The notes: generated by a model from the letters alone, not told the origin. 64,000 nt of DNA from Marinomonas spartinae (GCF_900089775.1 NZ_FLOB01000001.1:744001-808000); one strand, 5' to 3'. Shown: positions 54,385 through 64,000, counted from the stretch's first letter. Numbers and translations: made by a program.

Positions 54385-56205
54385 ATGTCTAATGATATCA
54401 AAAAGTTACGTAACGTAGCTATTATCGCCCACGTTGACCATGGTAAAACGACTTTGGTTGATCAACTTCTAAGCCAATCTGGTACGCTTGATCGTAAAGA
54501 CCTTGGTTCAGAACGAATTATGGACTCCAACGACCAAGAGAAAGAACGTGGTATTACCATTTTGGCGAAAAATACGTCAATTATGTGGAACGATTATCGT
54601 ATCAATATTGTGGATACACCTGGACACGCTGACTTCGGTGGTGAAGTAGAGCGTGTATTGTCCATGGTAGACTCTGTGTTGTTGTTGGTTGATGCGGTTG
54701 ATGGCCCTATGCCACAAACTCGCTTTGTAACCTCTAAAGCGTTTGAGCGTGGTCTTCGCCCTATCGTTGTTATCAACAAAATTGACCGTCCTGGTGCGCG
54801 TCCTGATTGGGTTATGGATCAAGTGTTTGACTTGTTCGATAGCCTTGGCGCTTCAGAAGAACAACTTGATTTCCCTGTTATCTATGCGTCTGCTATCAAT
54901 GGTATCTCTGGTAACGACCCAGAAAGCATGGCAGAAGATATGACGCCGCTTTACCAAATGATCGTCGATAGTGTGCCTGTTCCTGATGTTGATCCAGAAG
55001 GCATGTTCCAAATGCAAGTTTCTGCATTGGATTACGATGCTTATGTTGGTGTTATCGGTGTTGGCCGTATTACTCGCGGTAGCTTGTCACCTAACCAGCA
55101 AGTTATTGTTAAATCAGCGGATGGCAAAGAGCGTAAAGGTAAGGTTCTAAACGTGAAGGGCTACCATGGTCTTGCGCGCGTAGACACAGACAAGGCATCT
55201 GCTGGTGATATTGTGTGTATCACAGGTATCGATGGCCTAAGTATCTCTGACACTCTATGTAATCCAGAGTGTGTTGAGGCGCTTCCTGCATTAACTGTTG
55301 ATGAGCCAACGGTTAGCATGACTTTCATGGTGAACGATTCGCCGTTTGCAGGTAAAGAAGGTAAATTTGTTACCTCTCGAAACATTAAAGATCGTCTAGA
55401 TCAGGAGCTGATCCACAACGTGGCATTGCGTGTTCGTCAAGGTGACACACCAGATAAGTTTATCGTGTCTGGTCGTGGTGAGTTGCACTTATCTGTATTG
55501 ATCGAGAACATGCGTCGTGAAGGTTTTGAGCTGGGTGTGTCTCGTCCCGAAGTCGTTCAAAAAGAAGTGGATGGTAAAATCCAAGAGCCTTACGAACAAG
55601 TGGTCATTGACGTAGAAGAGCAGCATCAAGGTGCGGTGATGGAAGAGCTTGGCTTGCGTAAAGCTGAGTTAACAAACATGGAGCCCGATGGTAAAGGTCG
55701 TGTACGTCTTGAGTTCATGACACCTTCTCGTGGCTTGATTGGTTTCCGTGGCTTGTTCCTAACGCTAACGTCTGGTTCTGGTATTATGACGAGTGTTTTC
55801 GACCATTACGGTCCTGTGAAGGATGGTGACGTTCGTGGCCGTCAAAATGGTGTGTTGATCAGTATGTTGACTGGTAAAACAGCGGCTTATGCACTGTTTA
55901 ACTTGCAAAGCCGTGGTCGTATGTTCTTGGGCCATGCGGTTGAAATTTACGAAGGCCAAGTTATCGGAATTCACTCTCGTGACAACGATCTATCTGTTAA
56001 CCCTGTTAAGGGTAAGCAGTTGACCAACGTACGTGCATCTGGTACGGATGAAGCCTTGACCTTGACACCACCTATTCGTCATACACTTGAGCAGGCGCTT
56101 GAGTTTATCGAAGACGATGAGTTGGTCGAAGTAACACCAGAAAGCATTCGTATTCGTAAGAAGTTCCTAACGGAAAACGAGCGTAAACGTGCTGGTCGTA
56201 AGTAA
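54385..56205 (+). CDS. typA: Ribosome-associated GTPase TypA/BipA
   Basis: The 606-residue translational GTPase has G1 [10 protein letters not shown]2 region [12 protein letters not shown]3 [15 protein letters not shown]4 [10 protein letters not shown]. The EF-G-like domains and the BipA-specific C-terminal domain ([38 protein letters not shown]) follow. It acts on the ribosome in 50S assembly and cold or stress adaptation. Length and domain set are normal. A UUCG-loop terminator follows. Confidence 0.96.
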   Translation: MSNDIKKLRNVAIIAHVDHGKTTLVDQLLSQSGTLDRKDLGSERIMDSNDQEKERGITILAKNTSIMWNDYRINIVDTPGHADFGGEVERVLSMVDSVLLLVDAVDGPMPQTRFVTSKAFERGLRPIVVINKIDRPGARPDWVMDQVFDLFDSLGASEEQLDFPVIYASAINGISGNDPESMAEDMTPLYQMIVDSVPVPDVDPEGMFQMQVSALDYDAYVGVIGVGRITRGSLSPNQQVIVKSADGKERKGKVLNVKGYHGLARVDTDKASAGDIVCITGIDGLSISDTLCNPECVEALPALTVDEPTVSMTFMVNDSPFAGKEGKFVTSRNIKDRLDQELIHNVALRVRQGDTPDKFIVSGRGELHLSVLIENMRREGFELGVSRPEVVQKEVDGKIQEPYEQVVIDVEEQHQGAVMEELGLRKAELTNMEPDGKGRVRLEFMTPSRGLIGFRGLFLTLTSGSGIMTSVFDHYGPVKDGDVRGRQNGVLISMLTGKTAAYALFNLQSRGRMFLGHAVEIYEGQVIGIHSRDNDLSVNPVKGKQLTNVRASGTDEALTLTPPIRHTLEQALEFIEDDELVEVTPESIRIRKKFLTENERKRAGRK

Positions 56206-56287
56206 TAGCGGTTATTGAGTGGCGTATTGCGTCGCTTTATAGAGCAGCAGCAAATGGGTTTATGCAAATAAATCTGTGAGCGAGCAG

Positions 56288-56315
56288 AAGCGCCTTCGGG
56301 CGCTTTTGTTTTTTC
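56288..56315 (+). terminator. Terminator after typA
   Basis: AAGCGCC and GGCGCTT form a perfect 7-bp stem closed by the stable tetraloop TTCG, then TTGTTTTTT. A textbook intrinsic terminator 82 bp after the typA stop. Confidence 0.92.
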
Positions 56316-56370
56316 TAGACTTTGTTAAAGTCATACGACTCATTTAGTGGGGGGAGCGAGGAAAGAAAGC

Positions 56371-56805
56371 ATGAAAGTATTAGTGCAAAGGGCGTTAAAT
56401 GCCAAAGTGGTGATTGAGGGGGAAGTGGTAGGTGCCATTGATCACGGACAGCTCGTATTGGTAGGAATTGAAAAAGGCGATACAGAAGCTGATACTCAAA
56501 GGTTGGCTGATAAACTGTTGAAATATCGTATGTTTAGCGATGGTGATGGCAAGATGAATCTGAATGTTCAGCAAGTGGGTGGTGGCGTATTGCTGGTGTC
56601 ACAATTTACTTTAGCAGCTGAAACTAAGAAGGGATTGCGGCCAGGTTTTTCCACAGCCGCTGTGCCTACAGAAGGGGAGCGTTTGTTTAATGATTTTGTG
56701 GAAAAAGTGCGTGCTCAGTATGACTGTGTTGAAACAGGGCGCTTTGGTGCGGATATGAAAGTGTCTTTTACCAATGACGGCCCCGTCACTTTTTTATTGA
56801 ATTAA
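56371..56805 (+). CDS. dtd: D-aminoacyl-tRNA deacylase
   Basis: The 144-residue dimeric enzyme removes D-amino acids (and glycine from tRNA-Ala) from mischarged tRNA. Signatures SQFTLAA and NDGPVTF with the cross-subunit Gly-Pro are intact. ATG 56371 (KVLVQRALNAKVVIEGEVVG) is the usual start and has AGGAAAG upstream; the GTG frame from 56347 is rejected. The gene converges on the cyclodeaminase-family gene, 30 bp away. Confidence 0.95.
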   Translation: MKVLVQRALNAKVVIEGEVVGAIDHGQLVLVGIEKGDTEADTQRLADKLLKYRMFSDGDGKMNLNVQQVGGGVLLVSQFTLAAETKKGLRPGFSTAAVPTEGERLFNDFVEKVRAQYDCVETGRFGADMKVSFTNDGPVTFLLN

Positions 56806-56835
56806 GTGTTTATGCTCGATTAAGGGCGTTGAGAA

Positions 56836-57783
56836 TTAGTTGTTCAGCGTCTGATACACATGATAAGCACTGGCAACATCGGCGAGCGCCGTGCCAACAG
56901 ACTTAAATAAGGTAATTTGGCTATTACTCTTTCGCCCTTGTACTTTACCTGAACAGAGTTCAGCCAACTCGCCCTTTATGTGCGATTCATCGATACTGCC
57001 TTCTTTGAGTGGAATTAAAATCTCTCCTGCCTCGTTTAAGACGTTTAATCGACTGTCAACAATGACGTGGGACATCTTTATGGTGGCCGTATCGCATTCT
57101 CGACAGTGCGTGTGATGATTTCCCACCAAATCAATGTGTGTGCCTGCAGCCAGACTAACGCTCTTAAATAGCGGGGTAGGGCTGCCTGTGGCGCAACTGA
57201 TGATATCCGCTTGAGTGATAACATCTTCAACATTATCGCAGATGTCAACGTTAAGGTCGGGGCGCGCGGTTTGAATAAGGGCTTGAACCTTGCTGCTCTT
57301 TTCTTCTGAGCGCCCATGGATGAAAATATGCTGGATGGGGCGAACGCTGGCATGTGCTAACGCCATATAAGGTGCGAGTTCACCTGTTCCGAAGAGTAAA
57401 AGTGTGCTGGCATCTTTGCGAGCCAGTAGGCTGGAGGCTAATGCGGAGACCGCAGCGGTTCGCCAATACGTTAAGCTGGTGCCATCGACAAGAGCGATAG
57501 GGCTCCCTGTCTTTCTGTCGAATAACAGTACCTGAGCCGCCACGGTTAAACGGCCTTGATTGGGGTTGTCGGGGTAATGGGTAAAAGACTTAACGCCAAC
57601 CACATCCTTTGTCCACGCTGGTAAAACAGCAAAGGTGTCGTGTTTTTCGGCTGTGCCGTCAGGAAGCGAGTACACTTGTCGTTGTGGCATGCCAAATTCA
57701 CTGCGAAAGGCGAGTGCCAGAGCGGGGATCAATTCTTCGAACGATAATGTTTGTTGAACCTCTTCGGCCCCAATGGTTTTCAT
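56836..57783 (-). CDS. Ornithine cyclodeaminase / mu-crystallin family protein
   Basis: This is a 315-residue NAD(P)-binding enzyme of the OCD/mu-crystallin family. RLTVAAQVLLFDRKTGSPIALVDGTSLTYWRTAAVSALASSLLAR is the substrate-site block. LLLFGTGELAPYMALAH is the Rossmann loop, with GTGELA in place of the common GxGxQA. Members include ornithine cyclodeaminase, alanine dehydrogenase and reductases for pyrroline- or piperideine-2-carboxylate. The last would connect to the pipecolate genes at 30-33 kb, but that is speculation. It stands alone, convergent with dtd. Confidence 0.82.
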   Translation of the reverse strand: MKTIGAEEVQQTLSFEELIPALALAFRSEFGMPQRQVYSLPDGTAEKHDTFAVLPAWTKDVVGVKSFTHYPDNPNQGRLTVAAQVLLFDRKTGSPIALVDGTSLTYWRTAAVSALASSLLARKDASTLLLFGTGELAPYMALAHASVRPIQHIFIHGRSEEKSSKVQALIQTARPDLNVDICDNVEDVITQADIISCATGSPTPLFKSVSLAAGTHIDLVGNHHTHCRECDTATIKMSHVIVDSRLNVLNEAGEILIPLKEGSIDESHIKGELAELCSGKVQGRKSNSQITLFKSVGTALADVASAYHVYQTLNN

Positions 57784-57916
57784 GTCGCTTCCTTCTTTTG
57801 ACTGCGTAAAGTACAGGGTAAAGAAGAGTTTGCTAAAGGTCTAGATTCTTCGAGCAAAGAGTTGGCAGGATGCCGGCAAGCACCCTGTTTCATTACCTTG
57901 ATAGGAGATTCAAGGC

Positions 57917-58678
57917 TTAATTGGTTTCCGTTGCTTCTTCTGCTTCATTGTCAACAACGACTTTGACCGTTCGACCAGCTAATAATCCCATTTCAAATAG
58001 CATCCACATTGGTACCGCTAATAGTGTTTGGGAGAAAATGTCAGGCGGTGTCAGTAACATGCCAATCACAAAGCAGCCAAGAATGATATAAGGGCGTTTT
58101 TTGGAGAGCTTTTCAACCGTTGTTATCCCTGCTTTGATGAGCAAATAGGTTGCAACAGGAATCTCAAAGGTGATACCAAAGGCAAAAAAGAGCTTCAAAA
58201 CAAAGTTAAGGTAGTTGTTAATGTCTGTCATGACTCGAACATCGCTCGGCCCTACGCTGGTAAAGAAACCAAAAATTAAGGGTAATACCACGTAGTAGGC
58301 AAAGAGAACGCCCGCGTAAAATAAGATGACGCTAGAAATCAGCAGTGGAATCGCAACGGTTTTTTCATTCTTGTAAAGCGCGGGAGCAATAAAAGACCAC
58401 GCCTGGTATAGAGTAAAAGGGATGGAAATTAACACGGAAATGGCAAAGGTCAGTTTCAGTGGTGCGAGAAAAGGAGAAGCCACCTCGGTCGCAATCAGTG
58501 TACTTCCTTTGGGGAGTAGCATACGTAGCGGTTCAGATACGATTAAGTACAGGTCATTGGCGAAGTAATAAAGTCCAAGGAAAATAACCAATATTACTAT
58601 GATGGATTTAAGTAGGCGATTACGTAGCTCAATTAAATGAGCGACCAGCGGTGCTTGATCGTGAGAATCTGTGCTCAT
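57917..58678 (-). CDS. tatC: Sec-independent translocase subunit TatC
   Basis: The 253-residue inner-membrane protein has six helices. [28 protein letters not shown] is the conserved TatC start, with the signal-peptide-binding Glu in [17 protein letters not shown] and [19 protein letters not shown] follow. TatC receives twin-arginine signal peptides and docks with TatB. It is the last gene of tatABC, 25 bp after tatB, in the order A-B-C on the minus strand. Confidence 0.96.
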   Translation of the reverse strand: MSTDSHDQAPLVAHLIELRNRLLKSIIVILVIFLGLYYFANDLYLIVSEPLRMLLPKGSTLIATEVASPFLAPLKLTFAISVLISIPFTLYQAWSFIAPALYKNEKTVAIPLLISSVILFYAGVLFAYYVVLPLIFGFFTSVGPSDVRVMTDINNYLNFVLKLFFAFGITFEIPVATYLLIKAGITTVEKLSKKRPYIILGCFVIGMLLTPPDIFSQTLLAVPMWMLFEMGLLAGRTVKVVVDNEAEEATETN

Positions 58679-58703
58679 AAAGGGTATACAATCCGCAAGT
58701 TAA

Positions 58704-59249
58704 TTAAGAACGAGTTGACTCTGTAGTACTGGCTTTTTCTTTTGTATTGGCTGTTGAAGAATGAGCCTCTTTTAATATTGAATCACCTTGCTGTTCTTCG
58801 GCTGTTGACGGAGAGGCAGCTGACGTCGCAGAGGCTGGGTCGTTGAAGCCCGTTTGTAGCTCTGCCAAGGTTTCTTTTGTTTTGGCTTCAATATTTTGCT
58901 CAGCCACGACGATTCCTTCTTGAGGAGGGAGTTTGTTCTCCTCTGACATGACGGATGCTTTCGAGGAGGAGTCCTCTTCCTCTATAGGCAATTTATCACC
59001 AGAAAGAATGGCGTTTTGGACGTCCTCACCCTCTTTTTTAATGCGCTGATTGGTTTGTTCTATCTTGCGGGCGAGTTCTTCCTGATCAAGTTGGGCATTA
59101 ATCTCGCGCTGTACAGCGTTAATGCTGCGTCGAATTTTGCGAATCCACAAGCCAGCCGTCTTTGCTGCAATAGGCAATCGTTCAGGGCCAAGAACAATCA
59201 AGGCCACGACGAATACCACCAGTAATTCAGAAAAACCAATGTCGAACAA
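58704..59249 (-). CDS. tatB: Sec-independent translocase subunit TatB
   Basis: The 181-residue protein has the TatB start MFDIGFSELLVVFVVALIVLGPERLP (membrane helix then amphipathic helix). The long, acidic, low-complexity tail (about 85-181, rich in E, S, T, A) varies freely in TatB. It forms the receptor complex with TatC. The gene starts 2 bp after tatA. Confidence 0.95.
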   Translation of the reverse strand: MFDIGFSELLVVFVVALIVLGPERLPIAAKTAGLWIRKIRRSINAVQREINAQLDQEELARKIEQTNQRIKKEGEDVQNAILSGDKLPIEEEDSSSKASVMSEENKLPPQEGIVVAEQNIEAKTKETLAELQTGFNDPASATSAASPSTAEEQQGDSILKEAHSSTANTKEKASTTESTRS

Positions 59250-59251
59250 AG

Positions 59252-59467
59252 TTAGGCGCTCTTATCGTCTTTTTTCGCTTCGGATTCAATGACTTTGCTT
59301 TGTGTTTGCTTGTCGCTTTCATCCTCTTCTTTGTTAACAGCTTCTTTAAAGCCCTTAACGGCGCTACCTAGATCTGAGCCTAGATTTTTCAGTTTTTTAG
59401 TACCAAAGATCAGTACTAAAATCGCTAAGACAATCAGTAATTGCCAAATACTAACACCACCTAACAT
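59252..59467 (-). CDS. tatA: Sec-independent translocase subunit TatA
   Basis: The 71-residue pore-forming component has N-terminal helix [17 protein letters not shown], amphipathic helix with [24 protein letters not shown], and a charged tail. It oligomerises to pass folded proteins across the inner membrane. It sits 9 bp after hisE. Confidence 0.96.
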   Translation of the reverse strand: MLGGVSIWQLLIVLAILVLIFGTKKLKNLGSDLGSAVKGFKEAVNKEEDESDKQTQSKVIESEAKKDDKSA

Positions 59468-59476
59468 TTCGTTCTC

Positions 59477-59806
59477 CTAATTGCGATTGGCCTTTTCTTC
59501 TAAGCCGGATAAATCAAAGCGTCGTGCAAGCTCATCTAATATGGCGTCCGGCCCTAAATCCAAGTGAGATAACATGACAAGGGTATGAAACCATAGATCG
59601 GCCGTTTCATAGATAAGGTCGCTTTTATCTCCTGAAAGGACAGCATCTTTTGCTGCGATAATGGTTTCTGTGCTTTCTTCACCCACCTTCTCAAGGATTT
59701 TATTTAACCCTTTGGAGTGAAGGCTGGCAACATAAGATGAGTCCGCGTTAGCAGATTTTCGCTGCTCTAGTGTTGCTGCAAGTTCTGCCAGTACGTTGGT
59801 GTGCAT
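59477..59806 (-). CDS. hisE: Phosphoribosyl-ATP pyrophosphatase HisE
   Basis: The 109-residue all-helical MazG-like enzyme hydrolyses phosphoribosyl-ATP to phosphoribosyl-AMP, step 2 of histidine synthesis. [31 protein letters not shown] and [18 protein letters not shown] carry the metal-binding Glu/Asp residues. In pseudomonads hisI usually lies next to hisE at this place; here it is absent, so hisI must be elsewhere. It lies between ubiB and tatA. Confidence 0.94.
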   Translation of the reverse strand: MHTNVLAELAATLEQRKSANADSSYVASLHSKGLNKILEKVGEESTETIIAAKDAVLSGDKSDLIYETADLWFHTLVMLSHLDLGPDAILDELARRFDLSGLEEKANRN

Positions 59807-59822
59807 TATAACCTCTCGAATG

Positions 59823-61466
59823 TTACGGCTTTAATACTAGTAAGTATAACCCCGCAGCAAACAGTAACATACTGAATATATCCGCGGTTTGTAATCTTTG
59901 CAATGATTCTGGGTCAGATATAAACCAAGCGGCTCCTAAGCTGACCAGTCCTAGTAGCTTGAATGGTAGGCCACGATTGGCTTGGTTTACTTCTTTTGTG
60001 AGAGCTTCTATCGCATGGGTTTGTTGTGTCATGAGTTCTTCCTGCTTCGAAATTTGTGTTAAAGCAGAAAAAATAAGGTTTGGTAACTTTGGAAATTGGC
60101 CAGCCCATTCTGGGGCCTGTTTACGAACTTCTTCTATCATACGTTTAGGGCCCATTTGTTGGCGCATCCAGCGCTCCAAAAACGGCTTGGCCGTCACCCA
60201 AAGGTCTAAGTCTGGATAGAGTTGTCGGCCTAATCCTTCAATATTGAGTAGGGTTTTCTCCAATAGAACCAACTGAGGTTGGACTTCCATATTAAAGCGG
60301 CGAGCCGTCTGAAATAAACCAATGAGTACTTGTCCAAAAGAAATATCTTTAAGAGGTTTGGCAAACATGGGTTCACAGACGCTGCGAATGGCCGACTCAA
60401 AGGCGTGTACCGGTGTTTCTTTTGGAACCCAACCACTTTCAACGTGTAACTGGGCTACCATGCGGTAATCTCGTTGGAAGAAGGCTAATAAGTTACGTGC
60501 CAAATAGTTTTTGTCTGCATCATCCAAACTGCCCATAATAGCGCAGTCAATGGCGATATACTTAGGCTGCAATGGGTTGGTAGCGTCGACAAAAATATTA
60601 CCGGGGTGCATGTCCGCGTGAAAAAAACTGTGTGAAAAAACTTGTGTGAAGAAAATCTCGACACCCCGCTCAGCAAGCGATTTCATATCGACCTCTGCAG
60701 CATTGAGGGCGTCAATATCTGCCACGGGAATACCGGAAATACGCTCCATGACCATGACATTTTTATGGCAATAATCCCAGTAAACTTGGGGTACATAAAG
60801 TAAATCTGAGTCTGTGAAGTTACGCTGTAACAAACCCGTATTGGCGGCTTCTTTTGCAAGGTCTAACTCATCTAAAATGGTGTACTCGTAATCAGTAACC
60901 ACTTCAACTGGGCGTAAACGACGCCCATCTGAACTGCTTTTCGCGATAAAGTGAGCAAGTGAATAAAGCAATCTAATGTCTTGGCGAATGGTTTTTTCAA
61001 TGCCAGGGCGGATAACTTTAACAACGACGTCTTCACCAGAATGAAGTTTGGCAGTATGTACTTGCGCGATGGAGGCGGATGCTAAGGGGGCCGCCGAGAA
61101 TTCAGCAAACAGTTCGCTAACAGGGGCTTTTAAGTCTCTTTCTATGATGCTTTGGGCCAGCTGGCCAGAAAATGCAGGGACTTTATCCTGTAATCGTGCC
61201 AACTCATCGGCTAAATCATCGTCGAGTAAATCACGTCGAGTCGACAGGATTTGCCCAAATTTAACAAAAATTGGGCCTAAAGACTCCAAGGCAAGACGCA
61301 GGCGTTCTCCACGATTTCTGATGGCGCGTTGGCGTCCCAAGGAAAAAAAAGGGCCAACGGTATAGCGAAGATACCAAGGCAGCTTATCGAATGGGATAAG
61401 GGCGTCAAGGCGGAAGCGCAGCACAGTGAAAATGATGCGAGTTAAACGAAAGGCGCTTCTGAACAT
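59823..61466 (-). CDS. ubiB: Ubiquinone biosynthesis kinase-like protein UbiB
   Basis: This ABC1/ADCK-family atypical kinase has 547 residues. The KxGQ motif is in [15 protein letters not shown], the Ala-rich nucleotide loop in [16 protein letters not shown], and the invariant [10 protein letters not shown] and AIDCAIMG are present. Two C-terminal membrane helices close the protein. It is needed for ubiquinone synthesis, probably as an ATPase that extracts lipid intermediates. ATG 61466 ([17 protein letters not shown]) is the conserved start and lies one base after the ubiE stop; the frame above it runs inside ubiE. Confidence 0.95.
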   Translation of the reverse strand: MFRSAFRLTRIIFTVLRFRLDALIPFDKLPWYLRYTVGPFFSLGRQRAIRNRGERLRLALESLGPIFVKFGQILSTRRDLLDDDLADELARLQDKVPAFSGQLAQSIIERDLKAPVSELFAEFSAAPLASASIAQVHTAKLHSGEDVVVKVIRPGIEKTIRQDIRLLYSLAHFIAKSSSDGRRLRPVEVVTDYEYTILDELDLAKEAANTGLLQRNFTDSDLLYVPQVYWDYCHKNVMVMERISGIPVADIDALNAAEVDMKSLAERGVEIFFTQVFSHSFFHADMHPGNIFVDATNPLQPKYIAIDCAIMGSLDDADKNYLARNLLAFFQRDYRMVAQLHVESGWVPKETPVHAFESAIRSVCEPMFAKPLKDISFGQVLIGLFQTARRFNMEVQPQLVLLEKTLLNIEGLGRQLYPDLDLWVTAKPFLERWMRQQMGPKRMIEEVRKQAPEWAGQFPKLPNLIFSALTQISKQEELMTQQTHAIEALTKEVNQANRGLPFKLLGLVSLGAAWFISDPESLQRLQTADIFSMLLFAAGLYLLVLKP

Positions 61467-61467
61467 A

Positions 61468-62223
61468 TTAGAATTTAAATCCTTTGTGTAAGGCGACAAT
61501 GCCACCGGTCAGGTTTTGGTAGCTGGTTCGCTCAAAGCCTACCTCGTCCATCATGCCTTTTAGCGTTTCTTGATCAGGGTGCATACGAATAGACTCCGCC
61601 AAATAGCGATAGCTTTCAGAATCATTGGCAATGACTTTGCCCATGAGGGGGAGAAGGCGGAAAGAGTATTGATCATAGATTGCCGATAAAGATTGTGATT
61701 CTGGTTTTGAAAACTCTAATACTAACAAGCGGCCACCAGGCTTCAGCACACGGTACATAGAGGCCAATGCTTTGGATTTGTCTGTCACATTACGAAGACC
61801 AAAAGCAATGGTGATGCAATCAAAGGTATCATCGGGAAAAGGCAGCTCTTCGGCATTGGCTTGGACAAACTGTACATTACCAACAACGCCCTTATTAACG
61901 AGCTTATCGCGACCAACTTTTAACATAGAATCGTTAATGTCGGCAAGAATGACTTGCCCTTGGCTTCCTACCAAACGAGAAAATTGTAAGGTTAAATCGC
62001 CTGTGCCACCTGCGATGTCTAGTACTTTATTGCCAGCGCGTACACCTGATTGGCTGATGGTGTGACGTTTCCAAATGCGATGAATGCCACCAGACATCAA
62101 ATCATTCATAATGTCGTATTTTGCGGCGACGGAGTGAAATACATTGGCGACGGCTTTTACTTTTTCATCTTTGGGGATTTCTTTAAAGCCAAAGTCGGTG
62201 GTTTTTTGTTGATCGTCTTGCAT
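61468..62223 (-). CDS. ubiE: Ubiquinone/menaquinone C-methyltransferase UbiE
   Basis: The 251-residue SAM-dependent methyltransferase acts on the C2 ring position in ubiquinone synthesis (and on demethylmenaquinone). SAM motif I is [15 protein letters not shown] (about 67-81). [27 protein letters not shown] and [12 protein letters not shown] are also conserved. It is followed by ubiB with only one base between, so the ubiJ (SCP2) gene that normally stands between them is missing here. Confidence 0.96.
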   Translation of the reverse strand: MQDDQQKTTDFGFKEIPKDEKVKAVANVFHSVAAKYDIMNDLMSGGIHRIWKRHTISQSGVRAGNKVLDIAGGTGDLTLQFSRLVGSQGQVILADINDSMLKVGRDKLVNKGVVGNVQFVQANAEELPFPDDTFDCITIAFGLRNVTDKSKALASMYRVLKPGGRLLVLEFSKPESQSLSAIYDQYSFRLLPLMGKVIANDSESYRYLAESIRMHPDQETLKGMMDEVGFERTSYQNLTGGIVALHKGFKF

Positions 62224-62322
62224 AAATTACTTCATCCTAGAGGCGACATATTGCGCCAATCTATTTATCTACTGCTGCGTTGTTAACTATTGTAACTGTG
62301 TGCGGCGACCTCTGGTACTGGT

Positions 62323-63861
62323 TTATTCTTTTGTTTGATCAACTTTTACAATATTGCGGCCAGCTTGTTTGGCAATATAGAGTTGTTTGTCTGCCCTTTC
62401 AAACAGTGAATCGTGATCTTCGGTTACTCGGTGACATGCCATGCCTATCGATATGGTAATGGTGATAGGCGCTCCATTCACGTTAAAAGGTGCGCTTTCG
62501 ACAGCTGCACGTATTGTTTCGGCTTTATGGATGGCTTCTTGTTCATTCGAATTGACAAATAAGGCAACAAACTCCTCCCCACCGTAGCGGAATATCATGT
62601 CTTTATTGGACAGTGAGTTGAGCAGTTGTCTAGTCACTAAACGTAAGACTTTGTCTCCAGCTTGATGACCCCAAGTGTCGTTGACTTGTTTAAAGTGGTC
62701 AATATCACAGACGGCTAAGAAGAGTTTTTTTCCACTTTTCTTTGACGATTGAACCAGAGGCAAGATGGAATCTTGGTAAGCGGCACGGTTGGGTAAATTG
62801 GTAAGTGCATCAGTCATCGCCTGAGCCAGTTTCTCTTGCAGTTTAGTGCGCATGGAAGAGGCTTCTTTTTCCATCTGATCTACTTTGCTTTTTAATGAGA
62901 TAATGGACTGATGGGTTTCTTTTTCCAGTAGCATCATTTGTTGTTTGTAATCGACCATGGTGGTTGTCATGGCTTTCATGCGTGTGTCGATGAGCTCTTT
63001 TAGTTCATTTAGATCGGTGGCGCTTTGGGTGGCAAGGTTGGTGTCACTCACCTGCTTTTCTAACTTCACGTTTAATCCATCTCGGTTTTCGATCAACGTT
63101 TTTTGGCTTTTATAGTGGCTAACAATGGAAGTGTTCATACTGGCCAACTGCTGATTGAGTTCATTTAAATAGTTGGTTAGTCCTTCCTGAGTTTTACCCG
63201 TACTGATGATAATTAGGTTGATAACTTCATCAAGTAAATCTGGCAACTGCTGTAAGTCATTGCTGTTGGCCAATACTTCTCGTAAGGCAATAATTTGTTC
63301 GTCATACTCATGACTTAAGGATAAGTTGGTCAGCAAGCTGGATAGGGTATGGCTAATTTGAGCCATGATTTCCTGACTGTTCTGGGTGTCTTGTTGCTTC
63401 TTTGTACGATGAAACAATCGTTTAATAAGGGATTGTTTACTGCTTTCTTCCGTTGTTTCTAAACTCAGTGTTGTTTTAGCAAGTGCTAGGTAACTACTAA
63501 AAAGATAAGGCCAAGATGGTGGTGATTGCCAATGTAAGCGAATAAGTGACTCAAGTGCTTTTTTCTCGCTGCTGGGGAGTCTTTTTTTATGATTTACTTC
63601 GAGTAAGTCAATTAAATCATGGAGTGTTTCTCTAACTTGTTTTGCTCGGTTTAGGTGTGTTTCTTCACTGTTTAATAAGTGTGGTTCGGCGGCGCTGAGC
63701 ATGGCTTGTATTTTGTCAGCATCCGCTCCTTTAGTAATGTTTTGACGTATTTGACGAATGACAGAATCTACTTCAGGGTCATTGCCTTCGGCTAGTAGGC
63801 TGATTCTTGATATCGCCTTGCGCAATGCACCTATTAATTTGTCCTGAGCAGATTCTGTCAT
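62323..63861 (-). CDS. Soluble diguanylate cyclase with long helical N-terminus (DgcP-like position)
   Basis: The 512-residue cytoplasmic protein has a helical and coiled-coil region (about 1-345) with no known sensor. A GGDEF domain (about 345-508) follows, with DALTNLPNRAAY, ICDID-type metal Asp in AVCDIDHFKQVND, and intact RYGGEEF. No RxxD site is present (slot SNKD). It starts 37 bp after the stop of a gene that looks like dsbA. In Pseudomonas the polar cyclase DgcP is also encoded close downstream of dsbA, so this could be its counterpart, though the N-terminus is shorter and I cannot show orthology. Confidence 0.85.
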   Translation of the reverse strand: MTESAQDKLIGALRKAISRISLLAEGNDPEVDSVIRQIRQNITKGADADKIQAMLSAAEPHLLNSEETHLNRAKQVRETLHDLIDLLEVNHKKRLPSSEKKALESLIRLHWQSPPSWPYLFSSYLALAKTTLSLETTEESSKQSLIKRLFHRTKKQQDTQNSQEIMAQISHTLSSLLTNLSLSHEYDEQIIALREVLANSNDLQQLPDLLDEVINLIIISTGKTQEGLTNYLNELNQQLASMNTSIVSHYKSQKTLIENRDGLNVKLEKQVSDTNLATQSATDLNELKELIDTRMKAMTTTMVDYKQQMMLLEKETHQSIISLKSKVDQMEKEASSMRTKLQEKLAQAMTDALTNLPNRAAYQDSILPLVQSSKKSGKKLFLAVCDIDHFKQVNDTWGHQAGDKVLRLVTRQLLNSLSNKDMIFRYGGEEFVALFVNSNEQEAIHKAETIRAAVESAPFNVNGAPITITISIGMACHRVTEDHDSLFERADKQLYIAKQAGRNIVKVDQTKE

Positions 63862-63898
63862 ATTCCCTCACTAAACGAGAAACAATCTAAGTAGACTG

Positions 63899-64000
63899 TT
63901 ATTGCATTTTATCGTGTTCTTTTTCTATCAAGTAATTGACTACTTTGTAGATGTTATCGTTACCGCCGGCCGTTTCAGCATCGACTAAATATTTGCCGTT
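63899..64000 (-). CDS. dsbA: DsbA-like thiol:disulfide oxidoreductase, 3' end only
   Basis: The last 33 codons of a frame that continues past the window. It reads NGKYLVDAETAGGNDN, then IYKVVNYLIEKE and HDKMQ. This matches the C-terminus of periplasmic DsbA, where a V-N-G-K-Y strand is followed by an AGG turn and a final helix VVxYLxEKE. The active-site CxxC lies outside, so the call rests on this short tail. Confidence 0.65.
   Translation of the reverse strand, partial: NGKYLVDAETAGGNDNIYKVVNYLIEKEHDKMQ

Overview
The window looks like chromosome of a marine gammaproteobacterium of the Oceanospirillales, most like Marinomonas. The evidence is protein style and gene neighbourhoods only: siaABCD, ubiE-ubiB-hisE-tatABC, ntrBC-glnA, grxC-secB, and gpmI-envC-ctpA-yibQ, as in pseudomonads and their relatives. 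Composition is moderate in GC. I saw no rRNA, tRNA, CRISPR array, insertion sequence or prophage. Coding is dense on both strands.

Layout. 1-4.7 kb: LysR fragment, secreted BON-domain protein, a coupled pair (Lys/Ala-rich membrane protein plus isochorismatase-like hydrolase), and an NhaC antiporter. 4.8-8.5 kb: a complete FecBCDE/Fep-type ferric-chelate ABC importer. 8.7-9.2 kb: gluconate kinase with a GntR-like operator upstream. 9.5-16.3 kb: a c-di-GMP block made of a CHASE-PAS-GGDEF-EAL sensor directly followed by siaABCD. 16.4-17.5 kb: ohrR-ohrA with two strong operators. 17.5-20.3 kb: an LpxH-like phosphoesterase and an EAL-CBS-GGDEF protein. 20.6-23.4 kb: a small protein and pobR/pobA for 4-hydroxybenzoate. 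23.4-27 kb: an envelope lipoprotein operon (tiny CPYC membrane protein, TPR lipoprotein, LpoB-like, LPP20-like), with TAATG stop-start overlaps at two of its three junctions. 27-28.4 kb: rhodanese-grxC-secB. 28.5-34.6 kb: a probable lysine/pipecolate catabolic island (DUF1338, LysR, ALDH7-type dehydrogenase, pipecolate-oxidase-like flavoprotein, LysR). 34.7-39.8 kb: gpmI-envC-ctpA-yibQ. 40.4-45.3 kb: livJHMGF. 45.4-46.6 kb: an AT-rich island with an Imm11-like immunity gene and an AHH-nuclease toxin gene broken by one frameshift. 46.8-52.2 kb: tsaC, DUF3461, ntrC, ntrB, glnA. 52.5-57.8 kb: thiI, typA, dtd, an ornithine-cyclodeaminase-family gene. 57.9-64 kb: tatC-tatB-tatA-hisE-ubiB-ubiE, a diguanylate cyclase, and the 3' end of dsbA.

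How it works together. Four proteins make or break c-di-GMP, and only the CHASE-PAS-GGDEF-EAL protein keeps an RxxD inhibitory site. NtrB/NtrC probably act on glnA through two NtrC-like sites and a -24/-12 promoter visible in the glnA-thiI gap. The envelope genes (EnvC, CtpA, LpoB/LPP20 set, Tat, DsbA, LpxH-like) serve cell-wall remodelling and export.

Best candidates for something new: the orphan AHH toxin/immunity pair with its frameshift exactly in the catalytic motif; the five-gene c-di-GMP module; the lipoprotein operon headed by an unannotated tiny membrane protein; and the seamless ubiE-ubiB junction without ubiJ.
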